Below are positions 24,234-37,088 of a stretch of DNA of 64,000 bases, piece by piece. The position numbers were made by a program, and so were the translations under genes. Origin of the DNA: Rhodocollybia butyracea (Eukaryota > Basidiomycota > Agaricomycetes > Agaricales > Omphalotaceae); NCBI GenBank assembly GCA_015501585.1, contig JADNRY010000006.1, positions 372,001 through 436,000 of the forward strand, read 5' to 3'. The notes below the pieces were generated by a model, which saw only the letters and a list, made by a program, of their open reading frames with translations, was not told the origin of the DNA and did not search any database. Within the stretch, counting starts at the first letter, position 1, and each line of letters starts with the position of its first letter.

Positions 24234-26090
24234 ATGGACACGGAACTCAAATGTAATCGTCTTACATGCCGGAAAACGTTGACAGACAAGGCCGTGGTCG
24301 TACGTTTATTTCTCCAGGATAGGATACTCAGTGTACTCACGAACAATTTTGAAATCCATTTGCCAAACGATATCTGGCCATCACTCTTTCACACCGGTAT
24401 ACGCGTAAAGACGACGTGTAAGTTGCTCAACTGGTGTTTGATGAACGAGAATTTGAAACTCTGCGGGGGAAAGGCTCTCACATCTTCTGCGGTACGTGTA
24501 ACATCTGTGAGACGCGCTCTTAGTTACCAAGACCCCTCGTTTTAGTTGAATGCGCAAATGAGCTATTCAACGCTGCTCGTCTATGTCCAGGTATTCAATC
24601 TTCGAAATGGTCCACTTCCTTCGCTCAATTATCTCTGGAAGCATGTGAATCTTCGCTATCTGAGCCGTGTGTTGTCTATTTTGTTATTGACCTGGTCTCT
24701 AATGTTGTTCTTGGACCACAGGGATGATGTCGTTGTATGTCCTAATGGCATTCCATTACCCCATTCTTCGTTGAAATCGATCACAGATATGCTCCCTGCA
24801 TCCTTCAAATGATTACAAAACCGTATGCTTACGCGCATATATCCGTCCTCAGTTCTTTACGCGTCTCAGTCTGTTCTTTCAGGCCTGACCCCATCAATTA
24901 TTCTCGAGATCTGCAGTCGGTAGGTTTTACAGATCGATCTCTTCTCACTTTTGTCAACGATCCATCTAGCGCAATTGCTTTTTGGCAATACCAAATACAC
25001 CAAGAAAAGTTGATGATTCAGCATATCTCGGACTTGTCTTGCTAACTACTGCTAGTTCGTTCCAACACGCCGTCCTCCGAAATCTAAATGACAAGAATTC
25101 TCAACTTCAGAAGCAGCTGGATAATGTTGTACGTGAAGGTAGAAGCTCAACGATCTTTGTTGATGACGTGTCGACTAATATCTAACACTAGCGAACGGAG
25201 AAATAAATCTGCTGAATAACAAGGTTGCAGGCATGCAACGAATCTCTTTAGCGCTGGATTCTTCTGATCCCGTACAGATTTGGAACGCGACGTTGAGGTA
25301 GAACGCAGAAAAGTTCGCGACTTACAGGAAGCCACGCGAGAACGAGAAAAAGAGTATCAAAAACTCAAGGTAGCCTTTTGAAAATTCCACTCTGCGATAT
25401 CAATCCGAATCTATCCTATCCCACAGACTCAGCATGACAGAGTTAAACGCAAGGCGCTCCTTGGACCCAATGCTGTCTCGAATGATGCCTCAATGAACGG
25501 ATCTACGAATCAGCTCGCAGAAAACTCAGTTGGAACGCGAAATTTTGGAGCTAATGTCGGAACCAATGTCGATTATGGCGCCGTGGCAGGGGGCATGGAA
25601 CTTAACGGAGTGCGTAGTCAGGGATTTTTTCAATCTTTACTTTAATACCTTAGGCAGATCCAACGCACTCCCATCGTCAATCGCTTGACCAACTTTTCTG
25701 GCCATTGGGGACAACACGCCACCCAGAATCAACCTCAGCAACGTTCTCTTCGTGTTGGTGGATCCCATCGTCAACCTCTCGTTATGCCTGGTAACGATCG
25801 TCCACATGCTGGTGGATACGTTTCAGACCGTTCGGATAGCGCAAACGAAGTGGAACAACTTCTTGTTGGCGGTGGTGGCCACCGTCAAGCAGGGGTATCA
25901 ATTTCCACTGGAACAGGAGGGTGGAATCCTGGGGCACTACAGGCCGTTGCCACACGGCGAACGCGGCCTGCACAGAGAGGTATGTGCAAAGAATATCTGA
26001 AAGTCTTCACCGACATTTCTCTCAGTTTTCGCGCCACCAGGCAGTGCCCAGCACGGTTCGGGCACGTTCAGACCGGCTATTTCCAGATGA
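24234..26090 (+). CDS. HEI10: meiotic crossover regulator HEI10 (RING-finger E3, CCNB1IP1-like)
   Basis: HEI10 is a RING-finger ubiquitin/SUMO ligase on the synaptonemal complex that selects crossover sites. I assemble fifteen exons giving 360 residues with every phase consistent. The start is MDTELKCNRLTCRKTLTDKA. The RING (C7, C12, C25, H27, C30, C33, C44, C47) is complete only if a 7 nt microexon (24411-24417, ACGACGT) is included; a 13 nt exon (24722-24734) follows soon after. Next come IICSLHPSNDYKTSVLSGL-like sequence, SIILEICSRAIAFWQYQIHQ (highly conserved) and a coiled coil to about residue 170. The Gly/Asn/Arg-rich tail ends GTFRPAISR. Intron 11 (25231-25277) appears to use a GC donor. 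Single-exon gene finders would break this gene. Confidence 0.9.
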
Positions 26091-26470
26091 AAATTAGCTT
26101 TCACTGTTCTCAACCCGGTCCTTGTTTCTGTGCAATAGTTTAATTTGTATTATAGGCATTCTACATACCGATGTAACAGTAGAAGCAAATCGTTGTAGTA
26201 ACTTGTAAAGACTTGTAATAATTCGTATCTTAGATGATAACGATGATAACTATAATAACAGGCATACGCGATGGGGAATAGTCAAGGAACTTACAAAGGG
26301 TGGATGGCTAAGGCCACGGAGTCTTGGCTCCATTAATGAGAATGGGAACGGAGAGAGTTGAAAGAGCGAAAGCGATAACCAAGAAACTGAAAGCATAATG
26401 ATATGGGGATAGATATAACAGAAATGGGGAAATTTCGTCTTATTCGTCTTCATTTCTTAATATTAAAAAA
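26091..26470. other. convergent 3' intergenic region
   Basis: 380 bp between the stops of HEI10 and the minus-strand CUE-like gene. AT-rich; no gene is visible. Confidence 0.5.
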
Positions 26471-29400
26471 TCAGTCCTTCCGGAGACAACCGTTCTTTTC
26501 GTCCTCCAAATATTGTCCAATAGCCAAGATATCCTGGCCTGCTCTTCTCAAGTATCCTGCGAGTACCGTGCGGTCCGCATGTGGCATTAAGTCTGAGAGT
26601 TTATCGACCTGACGCCGAAAATCCTGATCCCAGGAAGACTCGGGCTGAGGCGAAGATAGGTACGGAACCTTCGAAGGCGGTTTAGATGGTGAGGATGACT
26701 GAGATCTTGGTCCCCCTCTCACGGTGGGACCGCTCAAGTATCCAGGCGAGGGTGTCGAATGATGTACGCTATCCGCAGAGGGGATATTGTACAACGACGG
26801 TCTTCTACCTAACGAGCCTGAGCTTTCTGAAGGCATAGGTGCGATCATTATCGTCTGGGATCTCTGCATTCTATTGGGCGGGGCTCGAGGGCCACCGGGA
26901 ACCGATGGAGACGCTACTGAAGATGGAGCTGACGAAGGAGGGGGTTGGATATTCTGCAGATTGTTCTTGTTGGCTTTAATCAACCTTGAGGGTGGAACTG
27001 ATGGAGAACTAACACTTAGACCCATGCCAGCGGCCTTTTCTCTTCTGGAAACACTCGCTTTGCGTCCTAACGAGGCGAAGAAAGCTCCGGTCTTGCTCGC
27101 TGGAGTCAAGGGAGTCATTAAGGACTTGTATCCTTTCACAGGGGAATCGCTTATGCTGCCCATAGATGTGTTTAATGGAGCTCTCGAGCCCGACGCCAGC
27201 GATGGGTAGGGTAGAGGAGGAGGCCCAGTTGGAGGAGATAATACATCCTGCACGGTGAACGAAAGGTCCGTTGCAGCAGAAGCGTCTGGTCGCCGTGGAA
27301 AGGTCGCTTCTGTGATAACAGACGACTGAGACGTTTGTCGAGGCTGTGTGGTAAATGGAATCACGGATGGGGAGAAGTTACTATAGACGGGTGAAGTAGG
27401 TTGCACCTGCATGAGCGATATTGCTGCTCCACGACCTGCAGATCCTTGAAGGTGGAAATTGTAAATGTAAATTAGAGAAGTAAACCAAGCAAGAAATCGA
27501 CATACCTCTGTCACGCATATCATCCATCCACTCTTCCAAGCCACAATCATACGTCCATAGCTCATTGATCTTCTGAGCATATAATACACGTCTTTCGCCT
27601 GAGCTCCTTGTTGCCGTCACCTCTGAGCAAAACATGGCTGCAGGGTTAGGATCGATTTTCCGCATCTTCCGCACCGGTTGTACAGGCTTGGCGTGTGGAC
27701 GGGTGACCTGTTGATGCGACTGTATGTCTCTGAAAGGGACAGGCGACTGGAAACTTAACAGTTGTGCTTGCGGAATGTCGGGTAGGGGGTGAGTGGAGAT
27801 ATCATCTTCGTAAGAGCTTCGTTCTTTTTCATTAGACCCTCGTCCTAGAGTTCTTCCAGAAGGACTTCGAGGAAGGCTCATCCGCTTGAAACCGGTAGTA
27901 ATAGAGTGTCGGAAGCTCTTTGGTGGAGGCGACGGTGCTGGAGACAACGATGTTGAACGGGAAGATTGAGGAGGTCGAGATGGTGAATGAGATCGCGATA
28001 TTGCAGGGGATGCGGAAGATGAGCCGGATGGAGACGGAGTCATACTGGTCGCATGACCGTCGACGGAAAGAGAATTTGAGGTCGAGTGTGAAACAATAGT
28101 TCGGGCATGATGTGAATGCTCGGCCGAGAGGCGTGGATGCTCTACCGACGTCCTTGGTGAAGACGAAAGCGACGAGCTCTTTACAGAGCGAACATCAACC
28201 CATGAATCCGGAAGTATCGGGGTGTCGCCAGAACCCCTTGCCTGAGTGTCACCGGAGAACCCGGCGTTGAGAGGCTGAACGGCACCAAAGGAAGAGGAGG
28301 ATGAATCTGCAGAAATGGAGTAGGCTGCAGAGGTCAATGGTGGCTTGAGTGGATATACTTCGGTAATGGGAGGTCCTTTTTGTACAAGTTCCTCATGTGA
28401 AGGTTGAAGATGCGTGTCGACGCGGCGAAGAGATGGTGGGATCATGGCTTCATTCTTGTTTTCCGCTGCGACGCTGATAGTCAGAGACTCAGGAGAAGTA
28501 TCTTCTGAGGACGGTGAAAAGGCCCCTTCCCGATGATGACCGGATGATGTCCCGTCCAAAAGACTTTCGCTATACAATGATAGACCAAAGATAGATGAGT
28601 ATACTGCGAAAGGTTTGAGATGATATAAAACTGACCTCGGATTCTGGTTTGCGCCTGTGTTAATAGGAATCTCGGTCTTTCTCGCAGGTGGCTTCGAAGG
28701 TGCCATCGGTCTAGCTGCGAGGGTTTTTGCGACTGAAGCAGGAAGCTGCAGCGCTTGACGCATAACATCTATATCTCCTCTACGTGCATGACTCGTTTGC
28801 TGGGAAATGGGAGAATTCAACCGGGGTGGTCGTGGAGGAGGCGGAGACTGCGTATCAATGACAAAAGCAGCACGAGGGGGAGGGGGGAGGGGACCTGCAG
28901 TTGCGTGAATACCTATGAAAATGATGTTAATTATCGTGTAATCGCAAACTTTATCAAGCTCAGTGAAACACAAAAGTCCAAAGTACGAACCTGGCTTGTA
29001 GTTGAGGTAAGATGACGGTGCAAAAGAGGATTGTTGCTCGATTGTCGGCGGGGTATGGTGGGAGAGGGCAGGGCTTTCTTCAGGGGATGCAGTTTCGACA
29101 AGGTCTTCGGAGTCAAGGTTTACAACCACTGGGCTGGCAACGGGTGCATCAATGGCCTTTCCTGCGCCTATTTCGGGGGTGACCACAGTAATAGATTGGC
29201 CGGTGGACCTTCGTTTAGTAGGCGGTAAAAGTGACGAAGGCGTAGAAACAGCCGGGGATGGCGAGCGGGACTGAGGATGGATGAAAACTGGCGGGCGTAA
29301 AGCCATTCCCCTTTCGTCAACAGACTCCAAGTCGAGAACGATAGGTTGACGAGCAGTGCCGACGATCCCCACATCTCTAGGAGGCGACTTTTTCGGGGAA

Positions 29401-29988
29401 GTTACATCAGACTGCGATCTTTGGTGAGTCTTTAGCTCTGGTTCATGAAGATGATTGTTGCCTTCAATGGAAACCATGGATGGAAGTGTAAACTTTGAAT
29501 ATGAATCGGGCGAAGCGTCTGGAGGAGCGACAAGAGCTAAACTTCCAAAAGTATCTGTCCCTTTTCTAGACCGCAGGCTGCTCTTTCTCTTTGCTGTCTC
29601 CACAAAGGTGTCCATTTCTACAATGGCTATTCTCCTGCGATCTGAACCACCTTCAGAAGGAATACTGGTTCGTCTTAGAGCAACCGCGTTGCTGTAGTCA
29701 CTGTGACTAGAGTCTGAATAGTCAGAATCAGAAGTGGAGATGCTTGAAAGTTGACGAGACGGAGTTGGTCGTGTTTTGGCTTCGTTGCTCTCGTAGTGGC
29801 TGTCGGCAAGAGCAGATTGATAATATGAAAGCAAATTCTCTGTGTCGCTTCTGCCTTGTACTTCACGAAGACCTGACATCAAGCCATTTAAGTAATAAAG
29901 ACCAGCATTATTGTTGGGATTTAAACAAACCTTGCTGCGTAGCTATATGGGTTTTGTCAGGTTCCTCATCGACATCTTGGTTGCTCAT
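26471..29988 (-). CDS. large disordered protein with C-terminal CUE/UBA-like helix bundle
   Basis: Five exons (29988-29931, 29872-28991, 28912-28636, 28569-27506, 27444-26471) encode about 1,084 residues. Most is Ser/Pro-rich and probably disordered (SPSRPPQSSRSTSLSPAPSP and similar). Two ordered pieces stand out. One is KINELWTYDCGLEEWMDDMR, just before the last intron. The other is the C-terminal DFRRQVDKLSDLMPHADRTV followed by LAGYLRRAGQDILAIGQYLE, whose LxxxxPxxxxxxLxxxLxxxxxDxxxAIxxyL pattern fits a ubiquitin-binding CUE domain. The latter would suggest a role in ubiquitin signalling or trafficking; this is inference. I cannot name an orthologue. Confidence 0.75.
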
Positions 29989-30917
29989 GGCAAAGCTTAT
30001 GTCTTATACAACATTGATAAACTATGGTCGTGGAGGAATGTCAAAGGCTATGAAACGGGCCGCGACCCTGTGACGGCCTCATTTGGCTACTGATTTTCTC
30101 AAGTTGCTCTCCTCTGGGCGTTTTTACACCAGAAATTTTCACATTCCAAGTTCATTGCCAAGGTTTCAATCAAATTTCTGATACTTTGTATAGTTCTTAA
30201 AACCGCCACGTACTACTATGCGGCACGTCGCATGGAGGCTATGGAGCTGAAACTAGAGGTCCTAAATTCCGATTACAGTGGTAATTGACATGCTCCTCAT
30301 CCGCAGGCGACCACAGCTTGTCTCAAACAAGGGTTTACTCGGTTCCAATTTGCTTGTCCTATTCTTGAATTTCCACTGTTTCACAGCAGCGAACAACGAT
30401 CATCACAATTGTGCCCGACGAGATTGTTTGGCAGCTTGCAGTTTGTATGAAATCTACGGTGATCATTATCCATTTGGCAGTGGCTCTCATCAACAGCAAC
30501 CGCCTGCACCGGCCATATTGGCATAAATATGGTATGATGCAGTCCTTGGTGTAGATCATGATACTCAAGATAGTCCTTTTCATAGGGTATGGGAAGTGCT
30601 TTGTTGCTGCCAACAAGCCATATATATATTGGCAGAACATGTTAAAGTGTTCATATCCTGTTCTATGCCCTTCCATGACCATGCTTTTCGGGCCAGCTAG
30701 ACCCGAACCTAGTCAGCGCAGACTTCAGACTTGAAGCTTAAAGCTCTTATAATAAAGGGTAAGTACTAGTAAAATAAGCGATGGAAATGACGTCATAAGA
30801 TTGCGCCACCTTATCCATTTACTATGTACTTACCATCGCTTCTTTTGCGATACGCATTGACCACTCAGGATTACAGGATTTCAACGCTGCAATTCTCGAC
30901 TATCAATCTGTTCGTCA
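29989..30917. other. intergenic region between CUE-like gene and GCD2
   Basis: About 930 bp. The part near 29989 is the promoter of the CUE-like gene and the part near 30917 is the GCD2 3' UTR. A cluster of short inverted repeats (GGTAAGTAC near 30758 with GTACTTACC near 30826; AAGCGATGG near 30777 with CCATCGCTT near 30833) hints at an old small element. No gene is supported. Confidence 0.45.
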
Positions 30918-32474
30918 TCATAAGGTTGTTCTACCCAATGCAAGAGGAATAGAGCTGATACTCGTTGGTGGTATTAGCCCAACTTCCGTTACGACGGCAG
31001 TGATACAAGACGCGGGTGTGGAATCATATAAAGGATTCAAAACCTCGAGATTAGAATTAGATTTCGGTGCTCCGGGTGAAAACTTGACTGGTGCTAGAAA
31101 ACTTTAGTTGGAGTATACTAAACTGATTAGACAACAAACCTAGCTCGTTCTTTCCAAAACCGTCAAGCATGACAGTTTCACTGAACTTATACGTTTCACA
31201 GCACAGCATAACTGGAACTGAGTGTTCCTTGGCGAGCATAGCTACCATTGCCGTCCCCGCCCTCGAATACACAGATCCGTTGGCATGAAGTGAATGTGCA
31301 CCAAGCAAGACAACATCCGCATCAGTGATTAGAGAAGGAAGCGCGGGAAGAAGGGCATATGTGCAGGGGATTGGGGGTATGGTTGACGTGAGACTATGCA
31401 AAAGCGTTTTTCCTTCTAAAAGTGGTCGCGAGTCGATGACAATCACTGAAAAATGTTTGTTCTGTGAATGCGCTCGTAGGAGAATCTTTTCGACCAGCGA
31501 GGATCTAATGCATATAAATGATTAAACAAATAGTATTACAGTAATGAGGATCTTACCTTGCATAAGTCAACACCACATCGCCTTCTTTTATTTTTTTGAC
31601 GGCGAGGTCCTCAATGACTTCGTCAGCAATAATGATGCGGTCTCGTATGTAATTGTCGATCTTTTGACAAAGTTCATCCTTGGCCTGTTGACCCATAGGA
31701 TTAGGTTTGAAAACACAGGCGTATTGAAGTACCTACGTCCTGCTCAGGAAGATCTATATCTGAATCACTGATCTCCAGCTTTAGCTGTCGAATGGCGTTC
31801 CCCATTGTAACTGACATGGGTCTTGCATTGACTAGATGCGTGATTTGAGGTGATAGGTGTGTCATGAGATGTCGCGAGAGTGTATTGTGAGGAGGAGTAA
31901 CATAGTCTTGTATGACCTGAAATGTAGGGAATTAGGAATATTATTTTCAATATTTAACAAGTGTAGGTCTTACCGTCTTGAAGGCAGTTAAAGTAGCGAT
32001 GCATCGCGCATTTGCACCACAGATCTTGAATTCCGAGAACTGCAGCCCTAATTTGATAATCGCAGGGTGTATATCTCCCTTGATCTGGTGCCCTGGAGTT
32101 TTCGGTAGACCGAAGTGCGAGAATATGCGTAAACCTCGCGATTTAGGACCATCCGCTGAGCCATCTGCACCTCCTGCACCTTCGCGGGAGCTCGACATGT
32201 CTTTTGAAGATGATGTAGCAGCGGAGGGTGTTTTGTTCGATTCCGAGGCTGATTTTTTTGGAGTAGATGGTCCTTTTGATTTGGAAGATGATCCTGCAGT
32301 ACCAGAATTTGCCTGTCCTGACTGTTGTTGCTGTTGTTTCTGGGCAGCCTTCGCGGCTCGCTGCTGCTCCTGTCTCTCTCTCCCGGCTGCTTTCTTTTGT
32401 GCTTTTGTAAGAGTTTCCCCGTTCCCATCCGCAGACGCAGTCGATGGTTCTGGTTTCGGAATTGGTTCTGGCAT
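30918..32474 (-). CDS. GCD2: translation initiation factor eIF2B subunit delta
   Basis: eIF2B-delta is a regulatory subunit of the eIF2 guanine-nucleotide exchange factor, the target of eIF2-alpha phosphorylation in starvation. Five exons (32474-31974, 31916-31737, 31684-31557, 31504-31140, 31093-30918) give 449 residues. The N-terminus is a low-complexity basic/Gln-rich region (KAQKKAAGRERQEQQRAAKA). The conserved eIF2B domain contains VIQDYVTPPHNTLSRHLMTH, GDVVLTYARSSLVEKILLRA, VIVIDSRPLLEGKTLL, DADVVLLGAHSLHANGSVYS and GTAMVAMLAKEHSVPVMLCC. It ends SCITAVVTEVGLIPPTSISS. It is shorter than yeast GCD2, with all the loss in the N-terminal extension. It diverges from RAT1. Confidence 0.93.
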
Positions 32475-32672
32475 CGCTGTATAGATCGGATACTACGAAG
32501 AGTTACAGAAAGCTTGGAAATGACTTAGCCTAGCTAGCTAGTCTTTTGAGAAGAGAATACTCGTTCTCATATAAAGAAATGACTCCGTCGTTCACTTAAA
32601 GTCACGTGCAGACGGGCCGCAAATGAAACTACAGGATGAATTTTTCGAAATAACCTCAAGTCAACGTCGACC
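32475..32672. promoter_or_regulatory. 198 bp bidirectional promoter, GCD2 / RAT1
   Basis: The start codons of eIF2B-delta and RAT1 are 198 bp apart and divergent. A CACGTG E-box lies at 32603-32608. Coupling a translation factor with an RNA-processing exonuclease fits growth-linked co-regulation, but that is inference. Confidence 0.55.
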
Positions 32673-35600
32673 ATGGTGAGTTTTCAAAATCCTACAACGC
32701 TAGTGTTGCTGAATTCTTTAGGGTGTTCCTGCTTTATTCCGATGGTTGAGTAAAAAATATCCCAAAATCAGTGTGTAACCAATCTTTCTCATATGCCAGG
32801 TCACTGCTCATAGTTTTTCTATAGTTTACCCTGTTCAAGAGGAGGAGGATGTAAAGGTTCCAGACGAAAACGATGAAATTATTGTCATACCTCCCAAAAT
32901 GGCGGATCCTAATCCCAATGGAACGGAATTTGACAATCTGTATCTCGACATGAACGGAATTGTGCGTCGTTCTGCAGTAGTGTTCATTCAAATAGCACTG
33001 ACTATCATTAGGTTCATCCATGTACTCATCCGGAAGGAAAGGTTCGAACTACATTGCATATTTCGCTACAACTCAGCTCATTCCGCATCAACTTTAGCCT
33101 GCACCTGAAACTGAAGAGGAAATGATGGTTGAAATTTTCAACTACACAGAAAGGGTTGTAAATATGGTCAGGCCACGGAAACTCTTGTTTATGGCTATTG
33201 GTATGTCTTTTGGTCTTTCGACGCGATCCATATCTGAGTTGAATTTCAGACGGCGTTGCTCCGCGTGCGAAAATGAATCAACAACGGTCTAGGCGTTTTC
33301 GTGCTGGCCAAGAAGCCAAGGAAAAGGACGAACAGAGAAAAGAGTCGGTTCTTCTCTGGGAGGGTACGTATACCCCAATATTCATATTGCCAACGGCTCA
33401 ATCTAAACTCTACAGCCATGGGCAAGGAATTATCGGAAGAAGAGAAGAACAAAGTCTCCTGGGATACCAATGCTATCACTCCTGGAACACCTTTTATGGA
33501 CTTACTTGCCTCTTCGCTCCGCTACTGGGTTGTCTCAAAAATGAATACCGATCCGGGTTGGAAGGGTGTATGTTGTAATTTAATTCCCCTCTAGAATTAC
33601 AGCTGAAACCTCTCAGATCCAAGTCATTATATCTGACGCAAGTGTTCCCGGAGAGGGTGAACATAAGATCATGGACTGGATTCGTCGTCAACGAGCGAAC
33701 CCCGGTCATGACCCAAATACGCGGCATGTCATTTACGGCCTGGTAAGCGGCAATATGTTTTCGCCCTCGGTGTTTCATTAACTTCCTGTCTACATAGGAC
33801 GCTGATCTCATCATGCTGGCATTGGCAACCCATGAGCCCCATTTCAGGGTGTTACGTGAGGACGTTTTCGGTGAAAGTAATTCGAATGCTTGTCGGATTT
33901 GTGGACAAGAGGGTCATTATGCTGCTCAATGTACAGCTGAAAAATCGCAAATTCAAAAAAAGCCTCCTTCCGAGAAGAAGCCTTTCATTTTTCTAGATGT
34001 CGCTATTCTCCGCGAGTACCTCGAGGTCGAACTCAATGTGTCTCAGGCTTACTTTCCCTTTGATTTTGAACGATCTATCGATGACTGGGTGCTTCTCATC
34101 TTCTTTGTTGGAAATGATTTCCTTCCCCATCTTCCTTCTCTTGAGATTCGAGAGGGAGCTATCGATACACTGCTGAGAATCTGGAAACAGGAACTACCAC
34201 GAATGGGTGGCTATGTTACGAATCACGGTCAACTTGAGCTATCTAGAGTGCAAATCATTCTCGAAGGTCTAGCAAAGAGAGAAGACGAGATCTTCCGACG
34301 CCGACGTGAAGGTTTGTGTCAAGATCTAACATCCCGTTTATTGTTTTTCTTCGTTTCTCATTCTTTGTATCTTCACGCAATAATTGATCACGATTTCATT
34401 ACCTTACAGGAGAAGAACGTCAAGAAGCAAATGCCAAGCGCCGTAAGTTGGAGGAAGAAAACAGTAAAAACAGATTTGCTGCGGGACCTTCCCCCTCTCT
34501 TGGATTGACTGCTTCTACCTCTAGTTTTACTAGTAATACATCCGTTGCCCATCCATCCCTTCCTCCACGACCTGATTTTGCCGCCAAGGCGGATTCCATT
34601 GGCCTAGGAGCAAAGCTCAGTGCAGAATCTATTCAGAATGTCCCCGCTGCCACTCAGGCACTTGCGGGTTCAAACCACGACGTCGTCGCCAATCGACGCG
34701 CTATACGTATGGCCAATATGAGCGCGGCAGAGGTGCTCAAGGCTGAACTCGCTGGACTTGTCCCTGTGAAACCGACAGAGAAACCGACAGAGAGTAAAGT
34801 TGACGTTAAACTCGATATACCTTTACCTCCACAAACTCAAGCTATGGTTATCTCAGAGCCTGCTGCGGCAGACTCCGCTCCTGTTGACGCTTCTGGGATG
34901 GCTGTTGACCATGATAGTGTTCCTGGTCTTGGAGTTCAATCTGTTGCTAATGAGATGAATGTAGCTATTCCTGCAGAAATCAACGTTCTGATAAAGGAAC
35001 AGAGCGATTCAGGTGGAAATTCTATGTTCTCAGAATCAGATGTGCAGATGAAGGAAGAGAATGCTGTTGAGGCTGAGACTTTGTTGGGGATGAAGCGTAC
35101 GCATGACGAAATGGAGGCCACTGATACACCAACAGACGTAACAGCTGTGGCGGAAGAAGATGACGAACCGCCGGCTGATGGTCCCCATGCCTCTTCTCTA
35201 CAGTTCAAGGTTAATGCAGATGGCACTGTTGTTCAAGAAGATACAGTGAAGTGCGTGATCATTACAATGGATGAATTGCGTACATTGATTTGGGGCGAAC
35301 CCCCCTTTAGACTTTGGGAACCCGGATATAAGGAACGATACTACAGGCAAAAGTTCGGCGTAGAACCCGGTGATCGAGAGTTTAGGAACAAGTAAGTGCT
35401 TAATTCCTTGTCATCGTGTTATGAGATAACACTTCATAGGATTACGAAGAGCTATGTGGAAGGGATGGCCTGGGTTTTAAGTTATTATTACCAGGGGGTG
35501 AGTACCTACTAGCTTCTACTTTATCCGTCCATGCCAACGATATATAGACTCCATCCTGGCAATGGTACTACCCATATCACTTTGCTCCCTTTGCCGCCGA

Positions 35601-36931
35601 CTTTGAAGACGTGGACAAGATGGACATCAAGTTTGAATTGGGACAACCTTTCAAGCCATATGAACAACTCATGGGTGTGTTTCCAGCTACTAGGCAAATA
35701 TCTTTCAATCACTTTCATCGTCTCTGACTAATTTTGACAATGACAGTCGAAAACATATACCTGAGCCATTTCACTTTTTGATGACCGAAGATGACTCTCC
35801 TATAATCGACTTTTATCCCAGTTCGTTCGAAATCGACATGAATGGGAAAAAGATGGCGTGGCAAGGTGTTGCCCTTCTTCCTTTCATCGATCCTGTTCGT
35901 CTTTTGGAAGCGATGAAAGAACCATACACGAAGCTCACTGATGATGAAATTCGACGCAACACTTGGGGAAACAATTCAATATTTACTTCGGATGAGCATC
36001 CATTACATCCGTTCTATGAACAGCTTTACGGAAAGCGCCGACCCACAGAGGTAAATTCCATCGATCTTTGTTATATTCGCAGGCGATAACCATTATTTTA
36101 GCCACTTCAAATTGACCCCAAGCTCAGTAAAGGCATCAGCGGAAGTGTCCTTCCTAACCCTGAATGTCTACCAGGATCTACCTATCTGACTCCCCTCATG
36201 GAACAAAATATGCCTGATATCAAAAACGACCGATCGCTCTCAGTCTTCTACTTTTTTCCAAAACAAATTACTCCTCATCATTCGGTCTTGCTTCCGGGAG
36301 TTTCTCGTCCCCCTCGTATACTATCTTCAAATGACATTGAGCACGCTCGGAACGGAGGCCGGGGCCGTGGTCGTGGGGGCGGCGGGAGAGATAGAGGGGG
36401 TGGTGGCAGGAATGATCCATTCCACTCTCGACCCTCAAATTACGGGTACGATAGAGGAAACTCTCGAGGCGGATATCAAGGACCTCCAAATACTTATGGT
36501 GGAGGGCGAGGGCGAGACGGAGGGAATTACGGAAACCGGGACAGAGCTCCACAGAATAACGGGGGTTCGGCGGTGGTCGAGGTGCCCCGAGTAACACCTA
36601 TGGTGGATATGGTGGTGGTGCTCCCCCTTCGACCAACTATGGTGGATATGGCGCTCCGCCTTCAAATAATTACGGATACGGGAGCGGCGCTCCACCTTCG
36701 ACTAATTACGGTGGCTACGGCGGAGGTGGAGGTGAAGACTACGGGGGGTATGGAAGTGGCGGAGGAGGTGGCAGCAACTATTCTGGTGGTTCCAGGGGGA
36801 GAGGAGGAGGGTACAATGGATACGCTGTTAACGATAACGCCTACTCAAATTACGGAAACGGTGGAAGTTATGAAAAACCCACTCGGGGTTCTTATAATCA
36901 GCCTTCAAGGGGACGTGGACGGGGATGGTAA
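32673..36931 (+). CDS. RAT1: nuclear 5'-3' exoribonuclease RAT1/XRN2
   Basis: RAT1 degrades uncapped nuclear RNA and drives torpedo termination of RNA polymerase II. Fourteen exons give about 1,180 residues. Exon 1 is only the ATG (32673-32675); exon 2 supplies [16 protein letters not shown], the canonical N-terminus. Further landmarks are [60 protein letters not shown], the zinc knuckle [34 protein letters not shown] and [20 protein letters not shown]. Intron 12 (35694-35746) has a GC donor. The C-terminus is an RGG/GYGG-rich tail, but it changes frame within the G-run at 36561-36565. One missing base there is needed to join [10 protein letters not shown] to the GGYGG repeats and the natural end RGRGRGW at 36929-36931. 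Confidence 0.92.
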
Positions 36932-37088
36932 AAATTTGATAAACATCTGACTTCCTTGTATGAAAAGAGTGCTAACGCTCTGAGCATAGTGGATTGTACA
37001 ATTACGAACTACCATGAAACATTTTCAATACTGTTTAGTATAAATGCAAAATGAGATAGACGATGAAATTTTGAAAGATTGTGCGGAT

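Noticed and set aside
29744..30093. Plus-strand ORFs opposite the start of the CUE-like gene
   Set aside because: Antisense to a well-supported first exon, and no splice or protein features.
31978..32528. Plus-strand ORFs antisense to GCD2 (168 and 67 codons)
   Set aside because: Shadows of the repetitive Gln/Ser-rich eIF2B-delta N-terminus; cysteine-rich translation is a composition effect.
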